Shown here piece by piece: positions 22,843 through 31,435 of a stretch of 64,000 nt of DNA (its first letter is position 1; every line of letters begins with the position of its first letter). The DNA is from Candidatus Mycalebacterium zealandia (GTDB lineage Bacteria > Desulfobacterota_D > UBA1144 > Nemesobacterales > Mycalebacteriaceae), in the NCBI GenBank assembly GCA_014075295.1, contig CP046180.1:1-64000 (forward strand), read 5' to 3'. Under the pieces are notes generated by a model. The model had not been told where the DNA came from and did no database searches. It saw nothing but the letters and a program-made list of their open reading frames with translations. A program made the position numbers and the translations under genes.

Positions 22843-25044
22843 TCACAGTTTCTTGAGAAAAGAGGCGAGAATTCTTTTCCTGCCCGCAGACGGAAATAAA
22901 ACCGTTATGTCGGCGTTGTCGCCCGTGCCTTCAACCTTCACAACCTTTCCGCGCCCGAACTTGTCATGGCGAACAAAACCGCCCGCGGCAAATCCGCGTG
23001 CGATTTTGAGCGAACTTTTTGGAACGGGAGTAAAGAGCGGTTGCGTATCTTCATCAGGTTCCGTTTCCGCGCGATAACGAAACGCCGGCTTGAAATCCTC
23101 GTATTTTTTCAATTCTTCGGGAATTTCGTCAAAAAACTGCGAGGAAATCATTGTCTCCTCTCTCCCGTAAAACTTCCTTTGAATTGGGTAGCACAAAAAA
23201 AGACGCTCTTTAGCGCGCGTCATCCCCACATAAAAAAGCCGCCTTTCCTCCTCAATCTCATCGTAGTTATTATCGCGAACCAGCGGAATTACTTTTTCGT
23301 TTACGCCGACTATAAAAACAACCGGAAACTCAAGCCCCTTGGACGCGTGAAGCGTCATAAGTTTTACCGTGTCGTCTCCGGTTTCCGTGTCTGAATCGCT
23401 CGTGAGCGCTATCTGCTCGACAAAATTCCGGGAATCCGCCTCACCCTCCCCTCGCTCGTCAAACTCATGCGCGGAATTTATAAACTCATCAATGTTTTCT
23501 TTTTTATTTTCATCCTTTTCAAGAAATCCGCGGTAACCGGTTTTTTCAACAATCGCTTTGAGAGTCTCAGCCGCTCCGACGCCCTTGGCGGATTGCGAAA
23601 GGTTTTCAATCATAAGCGCGAATTTCCCGACTGCTTCAACAGCCCTTTTTTTCAAAAAATCCTCTTGCGGAACGCGGTGAATTGCTTCCATTATTGAAAT
23701 TCCGTTTAAAGACGCGAATTCCGAGAGTTTCTCAACGGTTGCGTCCCCTATTCCTCTGGAAGGAGTGTTTATTATTCTCAAAACCGCCGCGTCATCGGCG
23801 GAATTGAAAAGAAGACGCATGTAGGAAATTAAATCCTTTATTTCCGCGCGGTTGTAAAAACTCAAAGCTCCTACAACAACGCAGGAAATTCCGTCTTCCC
23901 TTAAAAAGCTGTCTTCAAGAAGACGGGATTTGCTGTTTGTGCGGTAAAGAATGGCAAAATCGCCCGGCGAAAAATTGCCCGTTTCCACAAGCGATTTAAT
24001 TTTTGAAACCACGAAATCCGCCTCGTCAAATTCGTTTCGCGCCTCATAAATCCCTATTGGCTCGCCGCTATCGCGGTCTGTGCGCATATTTTTCTTAACG
24101 CCGTGAACATTGTTATCTATAACGGCATTGGACGCATCAAGTATGGTCGCGGTTGAACGGTAATTTTTTTCAAGACGGACTATTTTTGAACCGGGAAAAT
24201 CATCGGCAAAACCCAGAATGTTTTTAATTTCCGCTCCGCGCCATCCGTAAATTGACTGACTGTCATCACCGACCGCGCAGATTTCAGCGTTGTTCCGCCC
24301 GAGCATTTTTATAAATTGATACTGGACACGGTTTGTGTCCTGATATTCGTCAACAAGAATATGTTTGAAACGGGCTCTGTATTTTTCCAGAACGTCCTTA
24401 TTTTTCTCAAAAAGCCTATCGACTAAACAGAGCAAATCATTAAAATCAAGCGCGTTGGCACTTTTCAGGGCGGCGGAGTATTTTTCCATCGCTTGCATTT
24501 TTTCAAAGACATATTTTTCGCCCGGGGAAAATGAGCTCTGAGAGGGCGGGAATTTGTTGTCTCTTTTGAATCTCTCAATACGGCTTCTCACAACCCCGGG
24601 AGGCAAAATTTTTTCGTTCACATTCATTTCCGCAAGGATTTTTTTAAGAACGTTTGTCTGGTCTCCCGTGTCGTAAATCACAAAGTCGTTTGTATATCCA
24701 AGATCCAGTTTTTCAATGTCGTTGCGCAGTATGCGTGAGCAAATTGAATGAAAAGTTCCGAGCCATATGCCCGAAATTTTATCGGGAACAAACTCCCCCA
24801 CCCTGTTTTTCATCTCACGCGCCGCTTTGTTCGTGAAGGTAACGGCGAGAATTTCCGAGGGAGGCACGCCTTTTTCATTTATGAGAAACGCTATGCGGCT
24901 TGTAAGAACACGGGTTTTCCCCGAACCCGCCCCCGCGAAAACAAGAATATGCCCGCCCGTGTGGCAAACCGCCTCAAACTGTTCGGGATTGAGGTTTTCC
25001 ACGAAAAAAGACGGAGCGGCGGAGAGGGTTTTGTTTTCACTCAT
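22843..25044 (-). CDS. uvrD: UvrD/PcrA-type ATP-dependent DNA helicase
   Basis: This is a superfamily 1A 3'-5' helicase acting in excision repair and replication-fork maintenance. Motifs in order: LNPEQFEAV (Q motif), FAGAGSGKT (Walker A), TFTNKAAREMKNR, GTFHSICSRILR, ILVDEYQDTN (Walker B), GDDSQSIYGWRGA, LEKNYRST, ALSFYNRAEIKDLI, LMTLHASKGLEFPVVFI, EEERRLFYVGMTRAK. The C-terminal tail ends in a Tudor-like segment (VRHDKFGRGKVVKVEG) as in PcrA/UvrD. The frame is open to TTG 25095; ATG 25044 (733 residues) is preferred because it begins just before the Q motif and avoids a long overlap with cysH. No good ribosome site is visible at either. Confidence 0.92.
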   Translation of the reverse strand: MSENKTLSAAPSFFVENLNPEQFEAVCHTGGHILVFAGAGSGKTRVLTSRIAFLINEKGVPPSEILAVTFTNKAAREMKNRVGEFVPDKISGIWLGTFHSICSRILRNDIEKLDLGYTNDFVIYDTGDQTNVLKKILAEMNVNEKILPPGVVRSRIERFKRDNKFPPSQSSFSPGEKYVFEKMQAMEKYSAALKSANALDFNDLLCLVDRLFEKNKDVLEKYRARFKHILVDEYQDTNRVQYQFIKMLGRNNAEICAVGDDSQSIYGWRGAEIKNILGFADDFPGSKIVRLEKNYRSTATILDASNAVIDNNVHGVKKNMRTDRDSGEPIGIYEARNEFDEADFVVSKIKSLVETGNFSPGDFAILYRTNSKSRLLEDSFLREDGISCVVVGALSFYNRAEIKDLISYMRLLFNSADDAAVLRIINTPSRGIGDATVEKLSEFASLNGISIMEAIHRVPQEDFLKKRAVEAVGKFALMIENLSQSAKGVGAAETLKAIVEKTGYRGFLEKDENKKENIDEFINSAHEFDERGEGEADSRNFVEQIALTSDSDTETGDDTVKLMTLHASKGLEFPVVFIVGVNEKVIPLVRDNNYDEIEEERRLFYVGMTRAKERLFLCYPIQRKFYGREETMISSQFFDEIPEELKKYEDFKPAFRYRAETEPDEDTQPLFTPVPKSSLKIARGFAAGGFVRHDKFGRGKVVKVEGTGDNADITVLFPSAGRKRILASFLKKL

Positions 25045-25054
25045 CTGCGGATTT

Positions 25055-25801
25055 TCAGTTTTTGTTCCCGTCCGGAACAGATTCTTCATGGGCAAAATGT
25101 ATGCCGCATTCTTTGTCGGAATCCGATTCCCACCACCATCTGCCGGCCCTTGAGTCTTCTCCGGGGGAAATCGCGCGCGTGCATGGCGCGCAACCTATGG
25201 ATGTGTAACCCATGTCATAAAGTTTGTTGTAGGGAATATCGTTTGATTTCACATAGTCCCAGACGCGCTCCTCGGTCCAGTCCACAATGGGGTTGATTTT
25301 CAAAATCCCGCCGTGGATGTGGTCTATTTCAAATTTTTGCGCTTCCGCCCGGAGTCCGGTCTGGTCTCTGCGCAGAGAGGTTATCCAGCCGTCAACGCCG
25401 GCGAGGTATTTGCGCAAGGGGTTCACCTTTCTTATGCCGCAACACAAATGCCTGTTTTCCACCCCTTTGTAGAAAAGATCCATTCCGTGCGCGGAAACCA
25501 TCTCCTCAACCTCGGCGGTGTCGGGCAAGAGAACTTCCACTTCAATGTCGTATCTCCGCCTGATTTTTTCCATTGTTTCGTGAGTTTCGGGATTGAGCCG
25601 CAATGTGTCAATTGTAAAAACGCGCGCGTCCGGCTTGACGCGCAGAAGTATGTCAATCACAACCGAGCCCTGAGACTGAAAACTTGTCGCGAACGCGACT
25701 TTGGGATGAAGATTGGCGATTGCCCATGAAAGAACCTCTTCGGGACCTTCATCCTCAAACCGCCTGTTCAGCTCCTCTACCTGCTTACGGGTGAATTTCA
25801 T
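25055..25801 (-). CDS. cysH: Assimilatory adenylyl-sulfate (APS/PAPS) reductase
   Basis: CysH reduces activated sulfate to sulfite with thioredoxin. The 248-residue protein has FATSFQSQGSVVID at the nucleotide site, the iron-sulfur cysteines Cys120-Cys121 (LCCGIRK) and Cys204/Cys207 (GCAPCTR), TSLRRDQTGLRA, and the catalytic cysteine in ECGIH (231-235). The CC plus CxxC set marks the [4Fe-4S] bacterial type, which usually prefers APS. It is between the PiT permease (10 bp) and uvrD on one strand, so the permease likely supplies sulfate. Confidence 0.93.
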   Translation of the reverse strand: MKFTRKQVEELNRRFEDEGPEEVLSWAIANLHPKVAFATSFQSQGSVVIDILLRVKPDARVFTIDTLRLNPETHETMEKIRRRYDIEVEVLLPDTAEVEEMVSAHGMDLFYKGVENRHLCCGIRKVNPLRKYLAGVDGWITSLRRDQTGLRAEAQKFEIDHIHGGILKINPIVDWTEERVWDYVKSNDIPYNKLYDMGYTSIGCAPCTRAISPGEDSRAGRWWWESDSDKECGIHFAHEESVPDGNKN

Positions 25802-25811
25802 CTCGCCGCGC

Positions 25812-26789
25812 CTATTTTACCACAAGAAGCATACTCGCCGCATAGCCGATTCCGACAGTGATAAACGGCACCGCAATCCAGAAAAATGCTATTTTTAGCA
25901 CGTGGCGGTTTTTCGCGGTTGCTCCGAAACCGTGCTGAGCGCAGGAAAAACCCACAATTCCCGCCGTTACTATCTCAGTTATTGAAACCGGTATTCCCGA
26001 CAGGGACGCCGCCACGATTATCGCCGCCGCGGTCGCTTCAACCGTTATTGCCCTTATCAAACATATTTCGGTTATTTGCTTCCCCACGGTTTCAAGAACC
26101 CTCCCGCCGAGAAGAAGCGCGCCCACGGCCATAGCCACTCCCGCCAGCAGAGAGCCCCAGAAGGAGTCAATAATTCCAAGCCCCACAATGGGACCCACGG
26201 CATTGGCGGAATTGTTCGCCCCCGCTGAAAAAGCGAGGAAAGTTCCCGAAACGGTTATGCACCATTTCAACACTCTGCCGACTGAATCCTCTGAAAAGTT
26301 CTCAACCAGATAGTTGAGGATTTTGTAATAAAGAAACTTGCCGACAAAAAAACCGACCGCCCATGAAAGCACGGGCGCGGCTATCCACCAGCCGATTATT
26401 TCGTAGAAACGGCTCTCGTTGAGAGTGCCGAAGAAAAGCCCTATTCCCGCAATTGAGCAGACAATCGCGTGCGTTGTGGCGACCGGAATCCTTGAAACAT
26501 TCGCCCACGAAACGAAAACAAGCGCAATAACAAGAACGGCAACCGTGAGTATGACGTCAGACTCAAAAACCGAGGACGGAACAATGCCCTTCCCCATGGT
26601 CTCTATAACGGGGGCTCCAGCGATTACCGCTCCCAGAACCGCAAAAATCGCTATGAGCCAGACAGCCTGTTTTTTTGTCCTCGCTCCCGCGCCGTAGGAC
26701 GAAGCCATCGCCGCGGCGGAGTTGTTGGCTCCGATATTAGCGGCGAGCAAAACCGACAAAAGCAAGGGCGCTGTCAAAAGAAGTGTCAT
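25812..26789 (-). CDS. PiT-family inorganic anion permease (probable sulfate transporter)
   Basis: This 325-residue membrane protein has about ten hydrophobic segments and the paired PiT signatures GANNSAAAMASS in the first helix and GANNSANAVGPI near residue 180, with IPVATTHAIV and IPVSITEIVTAG at the ends of matching inner repeats. PiT proteins carry phosphate or, as CysP, sulfate by ion symport. Its place directly before cysH (10-bp gap) favours sulfate; phosphate cannot be excluded. Length is at the short end of the family. Confidence 0.87.
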   Translation of the reverse strand: MTLLLTAPLLLSVLLAANIGANNSAAAMASSYGAGARTKKQAVWLIAIFAVLGAVIAGAPVIETMGKGIVPSSVFESDVILTVAVLVIALVFVSWANVSRIPVATTHAIVCSIAGIGLFFGTLNESRFYEIIGWWIAAPVLSWAVGFFVGKFLYYKILNYLVENFSEDSVGRVLKWCITVSGTFLAFSAGANNSANAVGPIVGLGIIDSFWGSLLAGVAMAVGALLLGGRVLETVGKQITEICLIRAITVEATAAAIIVAASLSGIPVSITEIVTAGIVGFSCAQHGFGATAKNRHVLKIAFFWIAVPFITVGIGYAASMLLVVK

Positions 26790-27096
26790 TTCAAAACTCT
26801 CTCAAAACAAGCGCAAACAAAATCCGACAACCGCGTTTCCGCCCCATGCAAGGGGGAACGCAAAATAAAAACGCATATTCTCCGTCGCCCTTAAACATAA
26901 AAGGCGTGAAAAACCGCGTTCAAATCACATACAACAGGAACAGCGCACACAGCCGCAGACCGGCGCGCAAAAGGAAACAAAACAGTTGTTAAAAGTGTCG
27001 GACATCATTTGTCACTCGTCTGTTTTCAGGGGCGGAGAATACGCAAGCGCAAGGGCAAAGTCAACTCCGGCGGGCGGATTTGGCGCTTTCGCCGCC
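26790..27096. other. 307-bp intergenic region between the PiT permease and pyrE
   Basis: Both flanking genes run on the minus strand, so this region holds the pyrE 3' end and the promoter of the permease-cysH-uvrD run. Short inverted repeats are visible: CCCC/GGGG around ATGCAA at 26842-26855, and CGCC/GGCG around 26886-26905. I see no recognisable SAM or other riboswitch core, tRNA or ORF of note. Confidence 0.5.
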
Positions 27097-27639
27097 TCAC
27101 TCCACGAGTTCTCCCACGTTAAAAATGCTGAAGAAATCAATCCCCTCGTTTTCAAACAGTTTGTCCGTACCCGAGCGGTTAACTACAACCATAATCTTCG
27201 ACACTTCCGCGCCCAAAGCCCTGATTGCCTCAACCGCGCGCAAAACCGAGCCGCCCGTGGTAAGAACATCTTCAACAATTACGGCACGGTCGCCTTTTTG
27301 AAGGTTTCCCTCAACCATGCGTTGAGAGCCGTGTTTTTTCTCTTCTTTGCGAACTATGAAGCCGTGAACGTCGGGTTTTTCGCAAAACGCGAGAACCGCG
27401 CCCACAATCGGGTCGGCCCCGAGAGTGGGTCCGCCTATGGCGTTCGCGTTTTCGTCTTTCATAAACTCTTTAAGAAAAATTGCGGCGGTAAGGCGTGCGC
27501 CTTCGGGATGAAGAGTGGTTTTTCTGGCGTCTATATAGAGACTGCTTTTCACTCCGGAAGCGAGCGTGAAATCCCCGTACTGCACGGACTGCTCAAGCAG
27601 TATGCGGCGCAGTTCGTCTTTTTCCCTTTTTAAAGTCAT
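27097..27639 (-). CDS. pyrE: Orotate phosphoribosyltransferase
   Basis: PyrE joins orotate to PRPP in pyrimidine synthesis. The protein has GDFTLASGVKSSLYIDARK near the N-terminus, IGGPTLGADPIVGAV, FIVRKEEKKHG (with the catalytic lysine loop), and the PRPP-binding AVIVEDVLTTGGSVLRAVEA. ATG 27639 gives 180 residues beginning MTLKREKDEL; ATG 27663 would add eight residues and neither start has a clear ribosome site. It is divergent from the glycosyltransferase gene. Confidence 0.92.
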   Translation of the reverse strand: MTLKREKDELRRILLEQSVQYGDFTLASGVKSSLYIDARKTTLHPEGARLTAAIFLKEFMKDENANAIGGPTLGADPIVGAVLAFCEKPDVHGFIVRKEEKKHGSQRMVEGNLQKGDRAVIVEDVLTTGGSVLRAVEAIRALGAEVSKIMVVVNRSGTDKLFENEGIDFFSIFNVGELVE

Positions 27640-27708
27640 CTGTGTGAAAAGGAGAAAATACATTGCTTCGCGCCGTTGTTCAATCTGTTATGTTGCTCGG
27701 AGAAACCG

Positions 27709-29094
27709 ATGGGCGGAATGAAAAACTTAAGCGCAATCCTTGCCGTGGCAACTGTGGCGGCTCTGTGGGCAATCACGGGATTTTCGGAAAGTTTTTCCGC
27801 CTATCCGCAAGAAACCGCCCGAATGCCGATTGCGCCGCTCGTCGCCCTGCTCAGCGTGGCGGCGGTTTTTTATTTCGCGGCAATCCGTGCGGGTGAAAGC
27901 GCCGGAAAATCTCCGCGTCTCGCGGTGGTTTTTATAATCGGGCTCGTAATGCGCCTCGCGGGACTGTTCTCGCATCCCGTTCTTGAAGATGACTATTTTC
28001 GCTATCTGTGGGACGGAGCGGTTACGGCGGCGGGCGAAAATCCTTACCTTTTCGCGCCCGCGCAAGTGCTCACGGGCGGAGCGGGAGACGCGCTCAAAAC
28101 ACTCGCGCAACAGTCGGGCGGAATCGCGGAGAAAATAAACCATCCGCATTTAACAACCATTTATCCGGCGGCGGCGCAGATGTTTTTCGCGCTTTCGCAC
28201 ATGGCGGCGGAATGGAGCGTGAGCGCGTGGCGGCTTGTTCTGCTCGCGGCGGACTGTGCAACGTTTTTCCTGCTTGTGCGGTTGCGCGCCGGTAAAGCAA
28301 CGCCCGCAATTTACTGGTGGAATCCGCTTGTGGTTTTCACGATTTTTTTCTCATGCCATTTGGAGGCGCTCATCTTTCCGTTTGTTCTGGGAGCCCTTCT
28401 GGCCGTAAGGGGAACCGCACGGGCGCGGCGCGGGATTTTGGCGCTTGCGCTTCTTTGCGTTTCAGTCGCGGTCAAGATGTGGATGGTGGTTCTTGCCGCT
28501 CCGGTTCTGCGTGCTTTAAGAGGCGGCGCGAAACAAACCGCGACGCTTTTCGCGCTTTTTTGCGTCGGCTCGCTCGCGGTTCTGTCACCGTTGCTTGCTT
28601 CGCTGAGCGCGGAGAATTCAGGGCTCGGTTCTTACGTTCTGAACTGGGAAAACAACAGTTCGTTTTTCAGGATAGTCGCGTTCGTCTGTGAAAAATTGGC
28701 TTTTGTGCTCGGATTGGACGCGGGGCACGGATCTTTCTCCGCGAGAATTGTCACTGCGGCTATAATCGCGCTTGGCGCGGCATGGGCGTTTTTTTCAAAA
28801 AGATGGGAACCGTCCGACCTCGCGAGAAGATGCCTTTTTGTGTCTGCGCTTGTGTTCCTTGTGATACCGGCTCAATTTCCGTGGTATTACTGTTGGGTCG
28901 TGCCATTTCTGGCTCTCAGAACCGGAGGCGCGAAGTGGTCTTTGATGGCTCCAACCGCTTTGATGCCCCTCTATTACATTAAATACGGGATTAACGGACA
29001 AAACGCGTTCGGCGCGTTGATTGTCTGGATCCAGTTCGCGCCGGTGTGGATAATGCTTGCGTGGGAACATCTCAGGAGAAAAATTGAGTTTTGA
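27709..29094 (+). CDS. Multi-pass membrane glycosyltransferase-like protein (GT87/GT-C type)
   Basis: This protein of about 461 residues has ten or more hydrophobic helices. The loop after the third helix, HPVLEDDYFRYLWDG, carries paired acidic residues in the position used by GT-C polyprenyl-phosphate-sugar-dependent transferases, and YWWNPLVVF and FPWYYCWVVPFLALR resemble GT87/DUF2029 mannosyltransferase segments. ATG 27709 is chosen for the GGAG 8 nt upstream; an upstream start at 27676 is possible. It overlaps the cysQ-like gene by 11 bp. Donor and acceptor sugars are unknown. Confidence 0.7.
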   Translation: MGGMKNLSAILAVATVAALWAITGFSESFSAYPQETARMPIAPLVALLSVAAVFYFAAIRAGESAGKSPRLAVVFIIGLVMRLAGLFSHPVLEDDYFRYLWDGAVTAAGENPYLFAPAQVLTGGAGDALKTLAQQSGGIAEKINHPHLTTIYPAAAQMFFALSHMAAEWSVSAWRLVLLAADCATFFLLVRLRAGKATPAIYWWNPLVVFTIFFSCHLEALIFPFVLGALLAVRGTARARRGILALALLCVSVAVKMWMVVLAAPVLRALRGGAKQTATLFALFCVGSLAVLSPLLASLSAENSGLGSYVLNWENNSSFFRIVAFVCEKLAFVLGLDAGHGSFSARIVTAAIIALGAAWAFFSKRWEPSDLARRCLFVSALVFLVIPAQFPWYYCWVVPFLALRTGGAKWSLMAPTALMPLYYIKYGINGQNAFGALIVWIQFAPVWIMLAWEHLRRKIEF

Positions 29095-30013
29095 AAAGGA
29101 AACGGCGGTTGCCATAAGGGCTGTGGCGCAGGCGTGCGCCGTGTGCGAGGCGGCGCGGAAAACCGGTTTTGATAAAAACAAAAAGTCAGACGGAACGCCC
29201 GTAACAACGGCGGATTACGCGGCGCAATTTGTTCTTATAAAGGAGATAGCAAAACATTTTCCGGCGGACGAAATAGTAGCTGAGGAAACCCCGCCGCACT
29301 CGCTCGCAGGCTCCGGAGCGGACGGCTTGCTTGAGGAGATTTTAAAACTCATTCCGGAAACCGGAGCGGGTGAATTTATGGAAACGGTCGGACGGGGAAA
29401 CGCGGACGCGAAATCGGAAAGGTTCTGGACGCTCGACCCGATTGACGGAACGGCGGGATTTATCAACTCGGCACAGTTTGCCGTTGCCGCCGCTCTGGTT
29501 GAAAACGGCCGTCCCGCGTTGGGTGTGCTCGGCTGCCCCGGTCTCGGGTTCATAATGTTCTCCGCGCCGGGAGGAGTGCGTAAAGCGCGGATTGACGGCT
29601 CGGGAGAGCAGCCCGTGAGGGCGCCTGAGAGAAACGCGGAGAAAATAGTTTTTTGTGAAACGGCGCGCGGAACGCCCGAAGCCTACGCGCTTACGGAAAA
29701 AATCATGAGCGGAACGAACGCGCGGACGCAGTCCGTCAAAATGGACGCCCAGTGTAAATACGCTCTTGTGGCGGGCGGAGACGCGGACGCGTATCTGCGT
29801 GTTCCCAATTCGGACGGCAGGCTGGAAAGCGTTTGGGACCACGCGGCCGGCGCGGCGATTGTAGAGTGCGCGGGCGGGCGGGTTTGTGATTTTGACGGAC
29901 GCGAATTCTGTTTCTCGCAAGGACGGACCTTTGAGCGCAACAGAGGCGTGGCAGCCGCAACGAAAGAGGTTTATGACAAAGTGATGGAGGCAATACAAAA
30001 AGCGGGAGTATAA
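29084..30013 (+). CDS. CysQ/HAL2-like 3'(2'),5'-bisphosphate nucleotidase (inositol monophosphatase family)
   Basis: The 309-residue enzyme belongs to the Mg2+-dependent phosphatase family. It has SDGTPVTTADYAAQ, EIVAEET with the metal-binding Glu, WTLDPIDGTAGF (the D-P-I-D-G-T signature, near residue 125), and the C-terminal ESVWDHAAGAAIVECAGG with W-D-x-A-A-G. The T-A-G-F after the signature and the long loop between E-E and D-P match PAP phosphatases such as HAL2, which clear the by-product of sulfate reduction. TTG 29084 is chosen, with AGGAG 5 nt upstream, overlapping the preceding gene by 11 bp. Confidence 0.82.
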   Translation: MSFEKETAVAIRAVAQACAVCEAARKTGFDKNKKSDGTPVTTADYAAQFVLIKEIAKHFPADEIVAEETPPHSLAGSGADGLLEEILKLIPETGAGEFMETVGRGNADAKSERFWTLDPIDGTAGFINSAQFAVAAALVENGRPALGVLGCPGLGFIMFSAPGGVRKARIDGSGEQPVRAPERNAEKIVFCETARGTPEAYALTEKIMSGTNARTQSVKMDAQCKYALVAGGDADAYLRVPNSDGRLESVWDHAAGAAIVECAGGRVCDFDGREFCFSQGRTFERNRGVAAATKEVYDKVMEAIQKAGV

Positions 30014-30039
30014 AAAATTTCCTTTTGAGCCTCAAAGAA

Positions 30040-30048
30040 TGATATTAT
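30040..30048 (+). promoter_or_regulatory. Extended -10 promoter of the redox cassette
   Basis: TGATATTAT (TG-n-TATTAT) lies 44 bp upstream of the ATG at 30092, in the 78-bp gap after the cysQ-like gene. There is no strong -35, as is usual for extended -10 promoters. Confidence 0.5.
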
Positions 30049-30091
30049 TTTCCCCGTTCGCAAACTTCAAATTTAAGGTGGATATTAAGAA

Positions 30092-31435
30092 ATGGCTACC
30101 CGGAAAACAAAGATGAAAAAACTGAGCAAACGTTATGAAGACGCGCTCAAATACCCACTTTTTGACTCCATCTTCAATCGCCGCTCGCGCAGATTCGGAC
30201 TTGGAATGGAGTTGCCCGAAACCAGCACTCTGGGATTTAAATCCGCATACAAACCGGTGCCGCTTGAAGAGCTTGAAGAGGCGCTTCTTGTTTGGTCGGG
30301 AACGGGGCTGACCGGGCTGTGCCTGGCAGACCTGCCGCCTGAAAACGGAATTGATCTTCTGTGCCAGTGGACGGGAAGAACATGGCCGTCCGCTTGCAAC
30401 AACCACGGAACCGAACTTTTCTTCACAAATGACAAAGGGCTTTATCACGTTGACGTAAAGCACATGCTTCCCGAACCGGGCGAGTTGGACATGTTTTTCA
30501 AAATGGGAAAGCAGAAGCGCATGGAGCGTATGCTTGAACTTTACAGAAAAAGCCTTGTCCGGCTTGAAAACAAAAGAGCCGACCTGCCGGACAAAATGCC
30601 CGGTCTGTTTGACTTCAATCAGTGGAACACGAACAAACCCGGAACATCGGTTTTCATACCGGTAACCGACGTTACCGAAGAATACTTAAACCTGTTACTT
30701 CTGTATTGCAGCAGCAGTTACGGCTTTTCAATTACGGACGATTTGACGGGCAAGCCCGCAGGACTGGGCAAATGGATTAAAAAAGGACGAATCAAGGGCG
30801 AAGTGAAACTGTCGCTGTTTGATCTTGAGGTAAGAATCCTTACGGGACTTAATGTTGAGCAGGCGTTTGTGTGCCAGAATATGAGCCTTGCTTTGCAGGC
30901 ACTCGGGCTCGCGGGATGGACTTTCACGGGGCTTGTGCCGCGTTTTGCGCTTGGCGCCGCGCCCGACCTGTTCAAGGGGCTGGGCTTCAGGTTTGTTCAG
31001 CCGAAAAGAGGCTCCATCAACCCACCTAACACAATCCCCGTGGGTAGAGACGGGGTTTTTGAGGGATACTGCCCGCCATACTACAAAAACATGGACGCAG
31101 CGATTGACGCTTTTCTTGAACACAAGGCATCGGCGTGGGAAAGCAACAAGCCGTTCCCCTACACCGAGCCGGACAAGCACCTTATGAAGGCGCCGCAACC
31201 CACCGACACCACAATACAGATTGTGCGCGATGTGGCGAACTACATCTACGACAGATACGGGCGGTTTCCGGCGTTTGTTGACCCGATGTATATGCGGCTC
31301 GTGTTTCAGGCTATGCACATTGACCCTGAATTTTACGACAAATACTATCCAAAAGGGTCTTACACCGATGTGCATATGAAAACTTTTCTGGCAAACAAGC
31401 CAAAAGCGGAGAAAAAGAAGAAAGGTAAAAAATGA
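30092..31435 (+). CDS. Nitroreductase-like protein of unknown function (redox cassette gene 1)
   Basis: I do not recognise a named family for this 447-residue soluble protein. Its N-terminus (YPLFDSIFNRRSRRFGLGME, residues 21-40) recalls the arginine-rich FMN-binding start of nitroreductase-fold enzymes, followed by PVPLEELEEALLVWSGTGLT, as in SagB-like and nitroreductase proteins. The middle is hydrophobic in places but has no membrane helix pattern; the C-terminus is lysine-rich (KAEKKKKGKK). AAGGTGG lies 10 nt before ATG 30092. It overlaps the FAD-oxidoreductase gene by 4 bp and is probably its redox partner. FMN binding is inference. Confidence 0.5.
   Translation: MATRKTKMKKLSKRYEDALKYPLFDSIFNRRSRRFGLGMELPETSTLGFKSAYKPVPLEELEEALLVWSGTGLTGLCLADLPPENGIDLLCQWTGRTWPSACNNHGTELFFTNDKGLYHVDVKHMLPEPGELDMFFKMGKQKRMERMLELYRKSLVRLENKRADLPDKMPGLFDFNQWNTNKPGTSVFIPVTDVTEEYLNLLLLYCSSSYGFSITDDLTGKPAGLGKWIKKGRIKGEVKLSLFDLEVRILTGLNVEQAFVCQNMSLALQALGLAGWTFTGLVPRFALGAAPDLFKGLGFRFVQPKRGSINPPNTIPVGRDGVFEGYCPPYYKNMDAAIDAFLEHKASAWESNKPFPYTEPDKHLMKAPQPTDTTIQIVRDVANYIYDRYGRFPAFVDPMYMRLVFQAMHIDPEFYDKYYPKGSYTDVHMKTFLANKPKAEKKKKGKK

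Noticed and set aside
26790-27096. SAM or other riboswitch before the permease-cysH operon
   Set aside because: No conserved riboswitch core could be matched by eye; only short inverted repeats are present.
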